From NCBI RefSeq assembly GCF_002377905.1, contig NZ_DFQS01000069.1, positions 1 through 50,638 of the forward strand: a stretch of 50,638 nt of DNA. The letters run 5' to 3'. How positions within the stretch are numbered: the first letter of the stretch is position 1; each line of letters opens with the position of its first letter. This stretch comes from Psychrobacter sp. UBA3483. Lineage in GTDB: Bacteria > Pseudomonadota > Gammaproteobacteria > Pseudomonadales > Moraxellaceae. Under the pieces are notes generated by a model. The model was not told where the DNA came from. It saw nothing but the letters and a program-made list of their open reading frames with translations, and did no database searches. The translations under genes were made by a program, and so were the position numbers. This document shows, in pieces, positions 1 through 9,152 of this stretch.

Positions 1-925
1 TACTTTCTGATACACCACCAAATTTATTACTAAAACTGGTTGGATGCAGCGCAAACCAATTGATCAGACCTACTGGGGTGCCATCGGCGTTATTAAGACG
101 CAACTGGGTCATGGTTTCATTGACATTACTATCAAAATCTTTAGCGTCTTTATTATTGTTATAGGCAAATTCTGAGCGATTGACTGTTGCACCCTTTAGC
201 TCGCCTTGCGCCAAAGATAACGTCCCTGGCGTCAAGGTAGCGTGAGCGCGTTTAATTGAGGTGACAATACCATTGACGATAGCATTGAAGTTTTGGCTGC
301 TATAGCCTGCTAGCGTGTCATCGGTACTGGCAATTTGATACAGCTGCTGATGTGAGTAGCCGGCGTTACTCACATAGGTATGCGTGGCGGTGAGCATGAC
401 ATTGTCATCGTTATATAAGTCACCATAATCCGCTTTTAGACGTTTAATGACCTCAAGTTTTACCGCGGTAAACATAGCGCCCATATCTGCTGATACATAG
501 ACGACGCGTTTGCCCGCATTTTTATCCGCTTCGCCGATAATAAAAGCATAAGAGTACAAACGGTCGTTGATACCTTGTACCACCTACCCCGCCGCATAAC
601 CAAACATGCCAGTTTCGGCAGCAGCTCCGGTGATATCTGCCTTACCACTACCAACGAGATACTGACTTGTCGGCATTGTTCTCATAGACATAGCAGAAGC
701 GCTACGATTTAACGTGACAGAGCTGTCCGCTGCGGCAGTAGCATTTTCACTAATCGTTGGCCCCAAATCGGACAAGGCTGCCACAGATTGTACGGATGCC
801 GACTGTGTTGAAGCAGACTCCGTTGAATCCGTCTCACATGCCGTTAGGTTCAATACAGTGGTACAAATAGAGATGAGTAACATAAAAGGTCGTAATAGTG
901 GAGGTGCGATAGAGGAAGTAGCCAT
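1..925 (-). pseudogene. Neutral ceramidase, 5' part, interrupted by an in-frame amber codon
   Basis: The protein begins with a lipoprotein-type signal (hydrophobic stretch ending LNLTAC) and a Ser/Thr/Ala-rich linker, then YLVGSGKADITGAAAETG, the characteristic start of the neutral/alkaline ceramidase fold. The same frame then meets TAG (plus-strand cta at 584-586) in GYAAG*VVQGINDRLYS, and runs on without another stop to the window edge. Family landmarks continue past the stop: VSADMGAMF, TATHTY, NRSEFAY and INWFALHPTSF. Family members hydrolyse the amide bond of ceramide with a zinc ion at the active site. The family zinc-site motif is HTHSGPGG, but here it reads HTYVSNAGY, so the second His is Tyr. 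Both the stop and the Tyr are explained by single C-to-T changes on the coding strand. The Shine-Dalgarno AAGGA lies just before ATG 925. The 3' end is outside the window. I see a decayed gene, though a sequencing error at the TAG cannot be excluded. Confidence 0.8.
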
Positions 926-1289
926 TTGTTATCCTTAACATAGAGTAAAATCTTCAACTGAAGTATCTCAGTCTAAGATTAAATATCCCGCAACCTGTGA
1001 TGCGCGCTTAATCAATGATAACTATTGATAACTACCAATGTACATCAATCCACGAAAACGGCTGCGAGTACATAAGTTGGCTATATCCATTTAACCAACC
1101 CACTCTCTAATATAACGATTAACAAACAAATGTAAAATATTTTATAGCAACCAAACCTTCAATTGCCCTTAAAAACCACTTTACTATGATTTTACTTTGA
1201 GCATACCTACTTAAATAAGATGGCTTAGATAAAACGACTTAAATAAAAAGTACTGAAGTCACATTTATCAACCATTATCTAAAGCTTAA
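926..1289. other. Intergenic region upstream of the ceramidase remnant
   Basis: This 364-base AT-rich spacer lies between the ceramidase start and the 3' end of the HIT gene. It should hold the ceramidase promoter. A short direct repeat, TGATAACTA twice with one base between, occurs at about 1016-1034. I see no open frame or clear terminator. Confidence 0.4.
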
Positions 1290-1721
1290 CTACATTTGCC
1301 AATCGAACGGCATTTGGTGATGACCACGCAGCGCCATCATTAGCGTTTGCTGCATTTGCGCCAACACTTCTTTGGTATAAGGAACGGCAGGAATGCCCCA
1401 TACTGGATTTGGCCATTGCATGTCGTTTTGATAGCGGACGATATGATGAAAATGTAGCTGCGGTACTTGATTACCGAGGGCAGCGACATTCATTTTATCT
1501 GCTTGGAAAGTCTTAGCAAGTTGGCTTGATAACCAGCTCGACTCACGCAAAAACTGCGCTTGGTCTGCCTCAGATAGCTCGTACAATTCTTTGATACCTG
1601 ATACCCGCGGTACCAATATTAACCATGGAAACTGACAATCATTGATTAAACGACAGGTTGATAATGGGAAATCACCCACTAAAAAACTGTCGGCTGCAAG
1701 TTTATGATGAAGTTGGAACAT
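1290..1721 (-). CDS. HIT-family (histidine triad) protein
   Basis: A 143-residue cytosolic protein. HIT proteins are nucleotide hydrolases or transferases acting on substrates such as diadenosine polyphosphates or AMP conjugates. The triad region is at about residues 84-98, GNQVPQLHFHHIVRY. It keeps the first two His of the HxHxHxx motif, the second being the usual nucleophile, while the third position is Ile, as in many bacterial Ap4A-hydrolase-like members. The subfamily signature PNPVWG follows. The N-terminal half, with FPWLILVPR, is the typical HIT beta strand. The start is ATG 1721 with a modest purine-rich site (AAGAGAA) upstream. It is transcribed in the same direction as mfd, 253 bases downstream of it. 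The exact substrate cannot be told from sequence. Confidence 0.88.
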   Translation of the reverse strand: MFQLHHKLAADSFLVGDFPLSTCRLINDCQFPWLILVPRVSGIKELYELSEADQAQFLRESSWLSSQLAKTFQADKMNVAALGNQVPQLHFHHIVRYQNDMQWPNPVWGIPAVPYTKEVLAQMQQTLMMALRGHHQMPFDWQM

Positions 1722-1851
1722 AATGACGGTTCTCTTGTTATGACGCTCAAATAAATGGAATTAAAATACCAAAAAGCAGAACTGAATTTACTAAACTATA
1801 ATACGCTTAAAGCATTATGCTTAAAGAAACAGCAGGCTAAATATAAGATGC

Positions 1852-1887
1852 CGCTATTTTATCAGTTATCCAAGCGATAAAATAGCG
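1852..1887. repeat. 12-bp perfect inverted repeat between mfd and the HIT gene
   Basis: CGCTATTTTATC at 1852-1863 pairs with GATAAAATAGCG at 1876-1887 across a 12-base loop. It lies about 90 bases beyond the mfd stop, so it may end or stabilise the mfd transcript, but no T-run follows on either strand. A second small symmetrical element (AAGCAT-T-ATGCTT) lies about 40 bases away, near 1811-1823. Confidence 0.5.
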
Positions 1888-1974
1888 CCGTGACTGATTG
1901 TCTTAGCGTATGGCATTTGCTGTACTTAAACGATTTCGTAAATGTGCTTGGTTTAGCGATATAAACAAACAAAG

Positions 1975-4900
1975 CTAGGCAGACTCTGTCACTGTATGCT
2001 CGCTAAAATAGCGCAATAGGTCTTGAATGACGCTGACACGCTGCTGCGGTGTTGCCAGCTTATTGCTATCTTGATAGCGTATACCAGATGCACCGTTCAT
2101 ACGATAGTGCTGACCGTCTTTTTGAATCAGCTGAATAATCGCTAAGGCGTCGACCGGCGTATCAGGCGCAAATTCTAGTGTTAGGCTGCTGCTATTGGCA
2201 TCAATCTTATTAATCTTGAGCGGTTCAGCTTGTATACGCAGTCCATGAACGGCAAATAATTGCTTAGTCTGGTCGGGTAATGTCCCAAAACGGTCAATCA
2301 TTTCGGTACGAATATCGGTCAAGGCTTCTTTATCATCAGCATTACTAATACGTTTGTAAAACAATAAGCGCTGATGCACATCGTGCAAATATTCTTCTGG
2401 TATTAGCGCCGAGCTGTGCAAATTGATTTCACTGGTCAGCGACAATGGCGTGCTTAAATCTGGCTCTTTACCGGCTTTAATCGCCTTCGTTGCGCGCTCA
2501 AGCATATCCATATATAAGCTAAAGCCAATCGCTTGCATGTTACCACTTTGCTGTTTACCAAGGATTTCACCCGCGCCGCGAATCTCCAAGTCTTCACTTG
2601 CCAGCATAAAGCCTGCGCCCAACGTATTGGCGCGTTCAATCGCATGCAGACGGCGCTTGGCATCGCCTTTAAGCCCTTTGATAGAAGGTACTAGCAAGTA
2701 GCAATACGCCTGATGATGACTCCGGCCGACGCGACCGCGCAGCTGATGCAATTGCGCCAAACCAAACTTATCTGCGCGCTCGATGATAATGGTATTGGCA
2801 TTGGGAACATCGATACCGGTTTCGATAATGGTCGAGCAGACTAGCACGTTGAACTTTTTATGATAAAACTGCTGCATGACTTGTTCAAGTTGGCGCTCTT
2901 GCATTTGCCCATGAGCCACCCCTACTCGTGCTTCAGGCACCAGTTCACGTACGGTTTCTGCCATGCGCTCAATACTTGCCACATCATTATGCAATAGATA
3001 AACCTGTCCGCCGCGTAGTAGCTCACGCAAGATGGCTTCTTTTAATAAGGCATCAGTCTTTTGCATAACAAAAGTCTTAATCGCCAGACGACGTGCAGGC
3101 GGGGTGGCAATAATCGACATATCACGCATACCTGATAGCGCCATATTAAGCGTCCTAGGGATTGGCGTCGCCGTCATCGACATACTGTCTACATCGGTCT
3201 GAATCGCCTTGATACGCTCTTTATGACGCACCCCAAAGCGATGTTCTTCATCGACAATCATCAAACCGAGATTAGAGAACTTCACATCAGGTTGCAGAAG
3301 TTTATGCGTGCCAATGACGATATCAACCTTACCCGCTGCCAAATCAGCCAATACCGTCTCTTGATGTTTTTTACCACCAAAGCGTGACAGGGTTTCGATA
3401 CGTACCGGCCAATCAGCAAAACGGTCGCGGAAATTGTCTTCATGTTGACCGGCGAGCAAGGTTGTCGGCACCAACACCGCCACTTGATAACCGGCACTCA
3501 CTGCAATGAACGCCGCACGCATAGCGACTTCTGTTTTACCAAAACCAACATCGCCGCAAATAAGACGATCCATCGGCTGATTCTGCCGCATGTCTTCCAT
3601 AACTGCATGGATGGCATTGGCTTGATCAGGCGTTTCTTCAAAAGCAAATTGACTGGCAAATAGCTCATACTGTGATGGGTCGATTTTAAAATGAATACCG
3701 ACTTTCGCTTCGCGCCGTGCTTGCATATTAAGCAGCTCGGCCGCCACGTCATGGATTTGCTCAAGCGCTTTTTGCTTGGCTTTATCCCATTTACCGCTGC
3801 CAATTTTATGTAATGGCGCAAGTGCAGGATCTCCGCCGCTATAGCGATTAATCATTTGTAAATTCGCAACCGGCACATAGATACTGGCGTCATCAGCGTA
3901 CTTTAAGTGAATAAACTCTTGCTCACCATCGCCGACATCGAGTGTAATCAGACCATTGTAACGCCCAATACCATGCTCGATATGCACCACTGGGCTGCCT
4001 TCGGTTATCTCGGTGACACTTTTAACCAAAAACTCTTCTGACACCCCGCTTTGTCGGCGTCGGCGCGTTTGCAGCACTTGCCGGCCAAATAATTGCGTCT
4101 CGCTAATCACCACCAAGCGCTCAGGGACATAAACCCCGCGCTCAATGGGCGCGATGGTCAATCCGACTTGCGGTAATTTATTACTATTATTCTTCGATTT
4201 GTCCGCTGCTAAAAAAGCCTCAAAGCTATCGTAGGCTTTGATATCAATTTTGCCTTTAAACAGTTCAATCAAAATCTCACGCCGACCCGCTGTTTCTGCC
4301 ACAATTAATACAGGTGTTGCTGTTTGTTCTTGTAGCGCTAAAAATGCTAACAGTTCGGTAAGGGGCTCAGCTTTTTGGTGGTTCACTGCCAGTTGCGGCG
4401 GCTCTTGCGCGCTTAACGTCACTAGCCCCTGTTTTTTTGGCGTCAGTGATAGCTGCTTAGGGGCTAAGGTTGCGTCATCGTTATCAATGCTATCAGTCGC
4501 AGCGATATCGATCATGGTCGCAAGCTTATTACGCGCACTGAGTATCACTCGCGGGTAATGATTAAGATGTTCATTTAGACTATTTGATAGTAGATACAAC
4601 CATTCAGGTGCGACGATGGGCTTGTCAATATCATGACGCCGCTCTTCATATCGGCGCTGAATTTGTGACCAATAATCTGCCTGTTTTTCGTTAATCAGCT
4701 CATCGGTGATAAACAGCGCATCGCTTGGTAAGTAGGAAAACAAACTACTCTCTGCCTGCCAATCCTTTAAATCAAAAAACAGTGGCTGATAATACTCAAG
4801 TCCGCTACTAGCGATACCTGCCATCACATCTTTATGCAGCTCAGATTTGCGGCTACTGGCATTGGGGAACATGGCGGCAAAGTTGGTGCGGAACGTCTCC

Positions 4901-5694
4901 CGTCCTTCATCGAGCGGAAACTCTTTGGCTGGTAGTATTTGAAATTGCTTAATGGGCTTTGAGATATCTGGCAGTTTATGCAGCAGCGATAGCGACTCTT
5001 TGCCCATGCTGCTATCGTTGCCACTCATCATGGTTTTGAGGTCATCAACGGTCAATGTGCGTTGGGTCTGCGGATTAAAAAAGCGAATGGTCTCAATTTC
5101 ATCGTCGAATAAATCTAGGCGTAGCGGAAATGGCTGACCCATGGCAAAGATATCAATGATACTACCACGTACGGCAAATTCGCCCGGCTCAAAAACGTTC
5201 TCAACCGCGCGATAACCCGCCTTTGCCAATAGTTCGCGCTGAGTATTGATATCGAATCGATCACCGACACTCAAATCAAAATGCTGTCCTATCAACCAGC
5301 TTGGCGGTGCGACACGGTGCATTAATGCTTGTACCGATATCAGTAGCACGCCTGAGGTTGGCATATCAGTCAATAGATTGATGCGCTCGCTCACAATGTC
5401 TTGATGCGGAGACAGCTCGTCATAGGTCAGCGTTTCCCAATCGGGAAACACATAAGCATCGACGCCGCAAAATGCCAGCTCCGTCTCTATCTGGTTAAGC
5501 TGATTTTGGTCACGCGTCACCACGATCTTTAGACGATCGGCCACATCCCATAGCGGCGTTTGTACCAGACTTGCCAGCCACAAACTACTGACTGCTCCAT
5601 GCACAGGCGCCAGCCAGCGCCGCTCGGTATTCTGGATAGGAAATAACTGCTGGTTAATAGGGTCAAAGGCGTCGGTCAAAGCAGTGATAGACAT
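1975..5694 (-). CDS. mfd: Transcription-repair coupling factor Mfd
   Basis: Mfd is the ATP-driven translocase that pushes stalled RNA polymerase off damaged DNA and recruits UvrA. Domains seen in order: an N-terminal UvrB-like region (FPDWETLTYDELSPH, then GEFAVRGSIIDIF), the RNA-polymerase-interaction domain (VVHIEHGIGRYNGL, around residues 560-580), a superfamily 2 helicase core with Walker A GDVGFGKTE (about 713) and DEEH box IVDEEHRFG (about 812), motif TATPIPRTL, motif VI HQLRGRVGRS, and the C-terminal regulatory domain. At about 1239 residues it is longer than the E. coli protein (about 1148), mostly in the N-terminal half. I prefer ATG 5694; an in-frame TTG at 5709 would add five residues. 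Neither has a convincing Shine-Dalgarno site. The function is certain, the start is not. Confidence 0.97.
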   Translation of the reverse strand: MSITALTDAFDPINQQLFPIQNTERRWLAPVHGAVSSLWLASLVQTPLWDVADRLKIVVTRDQNQLNQIETELAFCGVDAYVFPDWETLTYDELSPHQDIVSERINLLTDMPTSGVLLISVQALMHRVAPPSWLIGQHFDLSVGDRFDINTQRELLAKAGYRAVENVFEPGEFAVRGSIIDIFAMGQPFPLRLDLFDDEIETIRFFNPQTQRTLTVDDLKTMMSGNDSSMGKESLSLLHKLPDISKPIKQFQILPAKEFPLDEGRETFRTNFAAMFPNASSRKSELHKDVMAGIASSGLEYYQPLFFDLKDWQAESSLFSYLPSDALFITDELINEKQADYWSQIQRRYEERRHDIDKPIVAPEWLYLLSNSLNEHLNHYPRVILSARNKLATMIDIAATDSIDNDDATLAPKQLSLTPKKQGLVTLSAQEPPQLAVNHQKAEPLTELLAFLALQEQTATPVLIVAETAGRREILIELFKGKIDIKAYDSFEAFLAADKSKNNSNKLPQVGLTIAPIERGVYVPERLVVISETQLFGRQVLQTRRRRQSGVSEEFLVKSVTEITEGSPVVHIEHGIGRYNGLITLDVGDGEQEFIHLKYADDASIYVPVANLQMINRYSGGDPALAPLHKIGSGKWDKAKQKALEQIHDVAAELLNMQARREAKVGIHFKIDPSQYELFASQFAFEETPDQANAIHAVMEDMRQNQPMDRLICGDVGFGKTEVAMRAAFIAVSAGYQVAVLVPTTLLAGQHEDNFRDRFADWPVRIETLSRFGGKKHQETVLADLAAGKVDIVIGTHKLLQPDVKFSNLGLMIVDEEHRFGVRHKERIKAIQTDVDSMSMTATPIPRTLNMALSGMRDMSIIATPPARRLAIKTFVMQKTDALLKEAILRELLRGGQVYLLHNDVASIERMAETVRELVPEARVGVAHGQMQERQLEQVMQQFYHKKFNVLVCSTIIETGIDVPNANTIIIERADKFGLAQLHQLRGRVGRSHHQAYCYLLVPSIKGLKGDAKRRLHAIERANTLGAGFMLASEDLEIRGAGEILGKQQSGNMQAIGFSLYMDMLERATKAIKAGKEPDLSTPLSLTSEINLHSSALIPEEYLHDVHQRLLFYKRISNADDKEALTDIRTEMIDRFGTLPDQTKQLFAVHGLRIQAEPLKINKIDANSSSLTLEFAPDTPVDALAIIQLIQKDGQHYRMNGASGIRYQDSNKLATPQQRVSVIQDLLRYFSEHTVTESA

Positions 5695-5861
5695 AAAGGA
5701 TAGGGTCAACGTTAAGAGTCAGAAAGCTATTATACGAATATTTGCGCAATTACCAAAATTTATGCCGTAACGGTTTGTCACTTAGCCTTGTTATGAAAAA
5801 ATCAAAATCTAAACAATTGATAAAACGCATATTCATCTATAAAGACAAGCTACTTAAATGT

Positions 5862-5887
5862 AAAAACCTCAACGATTAAGCTGAGGT
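5862..5887 (-). terminator. Rho-independent terminator of rraA
   Basis: On the minus strand ACCTCA, a 10-base loop and TGAGGT are followed directly by a run of five T (plus-strand As 5862-5866). It lies 46 bases after the rraA stop. Confidence 0.75.
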
Positions 5888-5932
5888 CTCGGAGTTATAA
5901 CCATTAAGCTACTGTTAAAGTATAAGCTGTTT

Positions 5933-6475
5933 TTAAATCAATGGTTTTTCGCTCGCGATAATGCCGTTATTGTCGGCATAAACAAACATACCTGAGTTTA
6001 ACGTTAAATCACCAAAGCGGATTTCAATGTCAGTTTGGCCTTCATCACGGCGATTTGATTTGCGCGGGATGCAACCAAGCGCCATGACGCCGATATCCAT
6101 TTGTGCCATATCATCTACATCACGCACGCAGCCATATACCACCACCCCTGCCCAGCCATTGTCAATCGCTGATTGCGCAATCATATCGCCGAGCAACGCG
6201 CAACGCATTGAACCACCACCGTCAACGACCAAGACTTTACCATTGCCGTCTTTATCTTTGCCATCGCTATTCAATAAGGATTTTACGCGGCTATTGTCTT
6301 CAAAGCATTTTACCGTCACGATTTCACCACAAAATCTGTCTTTACCGCCAAAGCTATAAAACGATTTGCCTTCGATATTGGGCAGGCATACCTGCGACTC
6401 AGGATTGGCATCTAATAAATCACAAGTGACAAAGTTGTCTTTATTCATTGTGGTTGTTTCTGCTGTATCTGACAT
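5933..6475 (-). CDS. rraA: RraA family: RNase E activity regulator / HMG aldolase fold
   Basis: A 180-residue protein of the RraA family. In E. coli RraA binds RNase E and inhibits mRNA decay. Relatives with the same fold are 4-hydroxy-4-methyl-2-oxoglutarate aldolases. Family features: the start TCDLLDANPES, the glycine-rich strand VVDGGGSMRCALLGD, and the conserved GCVRDVDDMAQMDIGVMA with the Arg-Asp pair that binds metal and substrate in the aldolases. A short acidic KDKDGNGK loop lies near residue 75. The Shine-Dalgarno site AAGGAG lies seven bases before ATG 6475. It appears monocistronic, with its own terminator. Sequence alone does not separate the RNase E role from aldolase activity. 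The closeness to gammaproteobacterial RraA favours the former. Confidence 0.9.
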   Translation of the reverse strand: MSDTAETTTMNKDNFVTCDLLDANPESQVCLPNIEGKSFYSFGGKDRFCGEIVTVKCFEDNSRVKSLLNSDGKDKDGNGKVLVVDGGGSMRCALLGDMIAQSAIDNGWAGVVVYGCVRDVDDMAQMDIGVMALGCIPRKSNRRDEGQTDIEIRFGDLTLNSGMFVYADNNGIIASEKPLI

Positions 6476-6550
6476 CGTGACGCTCCTTGTTAAGTTAAAT
6501 AGTTGAATTATCTATCATGAAATCTGAGTTTTTATTAATTTATGCTTAGG

Positions 6551-7252
6551 CTATTTTTTGACTTTGGTCATTGCTAGTAGCTGTTTATTTTCGATAATTT
6601 CCGTGTCTGTAATGGTAGGCTCACTACGATATTTATTACGCTGATACACCTCATGCGCACTCATCGCCATCGCACTGGCAACGCGCTTGGCAGAAATAGG
6701 ATGCAAGGATAATGACTCGGGGACGATTGGCGAGATCAGTTTAAAGGCTTTTTGACCAAAGCTTTCAAGTGGGCGGCCTTTATGCTTGCCAAGTAATAAT
6801 GATGGCCGAAAAATCACCAACTGGGTAAAACCTAGCGCCATAATAGACTGCTCTGTTTCCGCTTTGACCCGATTGTATAAAAAACGGCTGTCGATATCGG
6901 CATTCATTGAAGACAATAAAAAGAAGTTTTCTACGCCTTTCGCACGGCATAATGTGGCAAAATTGACATTATAGTCGTGGTCAACTTTTCGAAACGCTTC
7001 ATCACTACCTGCTTGTTTTTTGGTGGTACCAAGGCAGCTAAAGGCATCGGTCTTACTATCTGCGCCGACGCTGGCAAATATTTCAGCCAAGTTATCAAAA
7101 TCATTGACCTGATAAAAGCGCATGCTGGCATTGATGTAGCGAGGCGGCCGCCGTGCAATCACAATCAACGTGTCATAAAGCTCACTAAGCTGCTTAACAA
7201 GATGCTGTCCGACCAACCCTGTTGCGCCAATTACAATTGCTTTTCGCTGCAT
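6551..7252 (-). CDS. Atypical short-chain reductase, NAD(P)-binding (HTATIP2-like)
   Basis: A 233-residue Rossmann-fold protein. The nucleotide-binding motif is GATGLVGQHL at residues 8-17, followed by VIARRPP at the end of beta-2, where an Arg suggests NADP preference. The central LLSSMNAD and YNRVKAETE hold the Ser and the Tyr/Asn-x-x-x-Lys region of extended or atypical SDRs. FRPSLLLGKHKGRPLE follows, as in NAD(P)H-binding proteins related to HTATIP2 and YbjT. No membrane segment or signal is seen. It lies 75 bases upstream of rraA on the same strand and may share a transcript with it. The substrate is unknown. Confidence 0.8.
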   Translation of the reverse strand: MQRKAIVIGATGLVGQHLVKQLSELYDTLIVIARRPPRYINASMRFYQVNDFDNLAEIFASVGADSKTDAFSCLGTTKKQAGSDEAFRKVDHDYNVNFATLCRAKGVENFFLLSSMNADIDSRFLYNRVKAETEQSIMALGFTQLVIFRPSLLLGKHKGRPLESFGQKAFKLISPIVPESLSLHPISAKRVASAMAMSAHEVYQRNKYRSEPTITDTEIIENKQLLAMTKVKK

Positions 7253-7776
7253 AGCCTATCCGTTTATATCATGTTGGGGTGTTTGTAATGCTAAAAATGA
7301 TGTCTTATAGAAATTGTTTGCTTTGGTATCATACCTAAATTAACAGCTCCCTAGCGCTATTCTACACAATTTATTGTAAAAGATTTTATCAACGCCTAGG
7401 TTTATTGGAATAATACAGACTTTTAAGTTTAACTTTTGTTAGATAATTCACTTGTTAGGGCGATAAATCCTTTAATTAAACCTTTAAGTTCGGCTAGCAT
7501 AACTTCTTTTAGCATTAATCATCAAATATATTGTTCTAAGCGCAATAATTTGCTAAGATAACCGGCTTTACACGTCAACGCTGTTTAATTATTCCAAACA
7601 GTTCTGGCGCGAGCGATGCTCTATTACTATTAGGTACTTTAATAACAGATAAGTGCCCTCATAATAGACATCGACATCATGTTTGGCGAGAGGCTGCTCG
7701 TCACCGATGATTGTTAAACCCATTATTATTGCAATCAACATTCATATTTTTATCTGTCTTTATCAAGGAGATACGC
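7253..7776. other. Divergent intergenic region, long rpsT leader
   Basis: This 524-base AT-rich spacer lies between the divergently transcribed reductase gene and rpsT. It must contain promoters for both. The last 230 bases or so before rpsT are more GC-balanced and could be an mRNA leader involved in S20 autoregulation. I see no persuasive -35/-10 pair, tRNA or open frame. Confidence 0.4.
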
Positions 7777-8043
7777 GTGGCTAATACTGCACAAGCTCGT
7801 AAACGCGCCCGTCAAAACACCAAACGTCGTCAGAACTCTGCGTCACAACGCTCTATGGTTCGTACTTATCTAAAACGTGTTGATGCGGCTATCGCTGCTA
7901 AAGATTATGACGCGGCTACCGAAGCTTACAAAAAAGCGGTACCGGTTCTTGATCGTATGGCTGACAAAGGTATTATTCATAAGAATAAAGCTGCTCGTCG
8001 TAAGAGCCGCCTAAACAAAACCATCAAAGGCTTACAAGCTTAA
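7777..8043 (+). CDS. rpsT: 30S ribosomal protein S20
   Basis: An 88-residue, very basic protein beginning VANTAQARKRARQN and ending KTIKGLQA. S20 is a primary 16S-rRNA binder of the 30S body. The start is GTG at 7777, chosen because AAGGAG at 7765-7770 sits six bases upstream and because the family begins MANTAQARKR or similar. In-frame sequence upstream to 7711 does not resemble S20. A non-ATG start is notable: E. coli rpsT starts with UUG and its translation is autoregulated through that weak start, so a similar control is plausible here. It stands alone, followed by a strong terminator. Confidence 0.97.
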   Translation: MANTAQARKRARQNTKRRQNSASQRSMVRTYLKRVDAAIAAKDYDAATEAYKKAVPVLDRMADKGIIHKNKAARRKSRLNKTIKGLQA

Positions 8044-8088
8044 GATTGGTTGCGTTTAGACCGCATCGCACTTGATAGTGTGATGACC

Positions 8089-8130
8089 AAAACCTTGCTA
8101 CTGGTTTTCATACTGGAGCAAGGTTTTTTT
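8089..8130 (+). terminator. Rho-independent terminator of rpsT
   Basis: AAACCTTGCT at 8090-8099 pairs with AGCAAGGTTT at 8117-8126, and a T-run continues to 8130. It begins 46 bases after the rpsT stop. Confidence 0.85.
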
Positions 8131-8203
8131 ATGCCTATTTAAAAGTTAACCATTACTATTTTAAAAATATTATAAGGCTAATTAAATACTTCAAGAATAA
8201 GGT

Positions 8204-9046
8204 CTATGTCCATTTTACCTCTGGTGGCAATAGCAATTTGCTTGGATGAAAACCAGCGGCACGGTAGCATTTTAGTAAATCACTGATCGGACGGATATAT
8301 ACTTGCCCGCGCCAAACGAAATAGGCATTAGCCTGCTCAAAAGGCTTATCATCAAACCACAAAAACACCCCTTCCATCATCTTTGGCCAATCATTCCAAT
8401 CAATCTCAACCACGTCTAGCATCACTGCTAAAAACGCTGATAGTAACGTATCATGACTGACGGCGAGCATTAAATGCCCATGTTGCGGCTGATTCTGATA
8501 AAAAAGCGATAAAAGATCGAGCCCACCTTGATAAGCGTTTTTCGTGCCCTCAAGATTGCCTTGTAAAAAGCGATTGATAAAATTGAGCACGCCAATTTCT
8601 TTAAAAATTGGGTTGGCAATCTCAGGTTCAGTTACCAGACTACCCGGTTCAACCAGTAGCGATTGATGGGCAATATCACGTCGTAGTCCCGCCCCTTCTT
8701 GCATCAGCTGCGCGGTATCAATACAGCGACCAATTGGGCTTGAGATACTATCAACATCAAGCGAATACGGCAGATGTTCTGCTAACCAGCGCCCCCAAGA
8801 CTTTGCTAATACACGGCCCTTGGGCGTTAGTGGTAATTGGTAACTGGCAAACCCATTACCATCAGAGCGCTCACGTAAAGAATGTCTGGTAAATAAAATC
8901 AGTCTTTTATCTACTGGCAACAAACCGACCGAAGACATCATACTGTCAGGTAAATGAGAAGGTGCAGGTACGCTTGGCCGGAGGCTAGTAGGCTTTTCAA
9001 TCGGCGTCGATAGTCCCGATGGGATATTATTAGGTAATTTACTCAT
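8204..9046 (-). CDS. Histidine phosphatase superfamily protein (phosphoglycerate-mutase-like fold)
   Basis: About 280 residues. The histidine-phosphatase catalytic motif RH occurs in LILFTRHSLRER (near residue 53 from ATG 9046), followed by LPLTPKGRVLA, SSPIGRCIDTAQ and the second catalytic His in LAVSHDTLLSAF. These are the landmarks of branch 1 and 2 phosphatases that pass through a phospho-His intermediate. About 45 Ser/Pro-rich residues precede the domain (NNIPSGLSTPIEKPTS). I chose ATG 9046 because the in-frame alternative at 9085 is TTG, and neither has a clear ribosome-binding site. Starts at the internal Met pair just before SSVGLLPVDKR are also possible. No signal peptide is seen. 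The substrate is unknown. Confidence 0.8.
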   Translation of the reverse strand: MSKLPNNIPSGLSTPIEKPTSLRPSVPAPSHLPDSMMSSVGLLPVDKRLILFTRHSLRERSDGNGFASYQLPLTPKGRVLAKSWGRWLAEHLPYSLDVDSISSPIGRCIDTAQLMQEGAGLRRDIAHQSLLVEPGSLVTEPEIANPIFKEIGVLNFINRFLQGNLEGTKNAYQGGLDLLSLFYQNQPQHGHLMLAVSHDTLLSAFLAVMLDVVEIDWNDWPKMMEGVFLWFDDKPFEQANAYFVWRGQVYIRPISDLLKCYRAAGFHPSKLLLPPEVKWT

Positions 9047-9152
9047 GATAGTAAGCGTAGCAGATTTATTGATGAGAATGAACAAAATATAAGCTCAGTT
9101 GCACTATAGCTTATTCAGCTATATATCGATATAAGCGCTTGGTTAACAGGAT

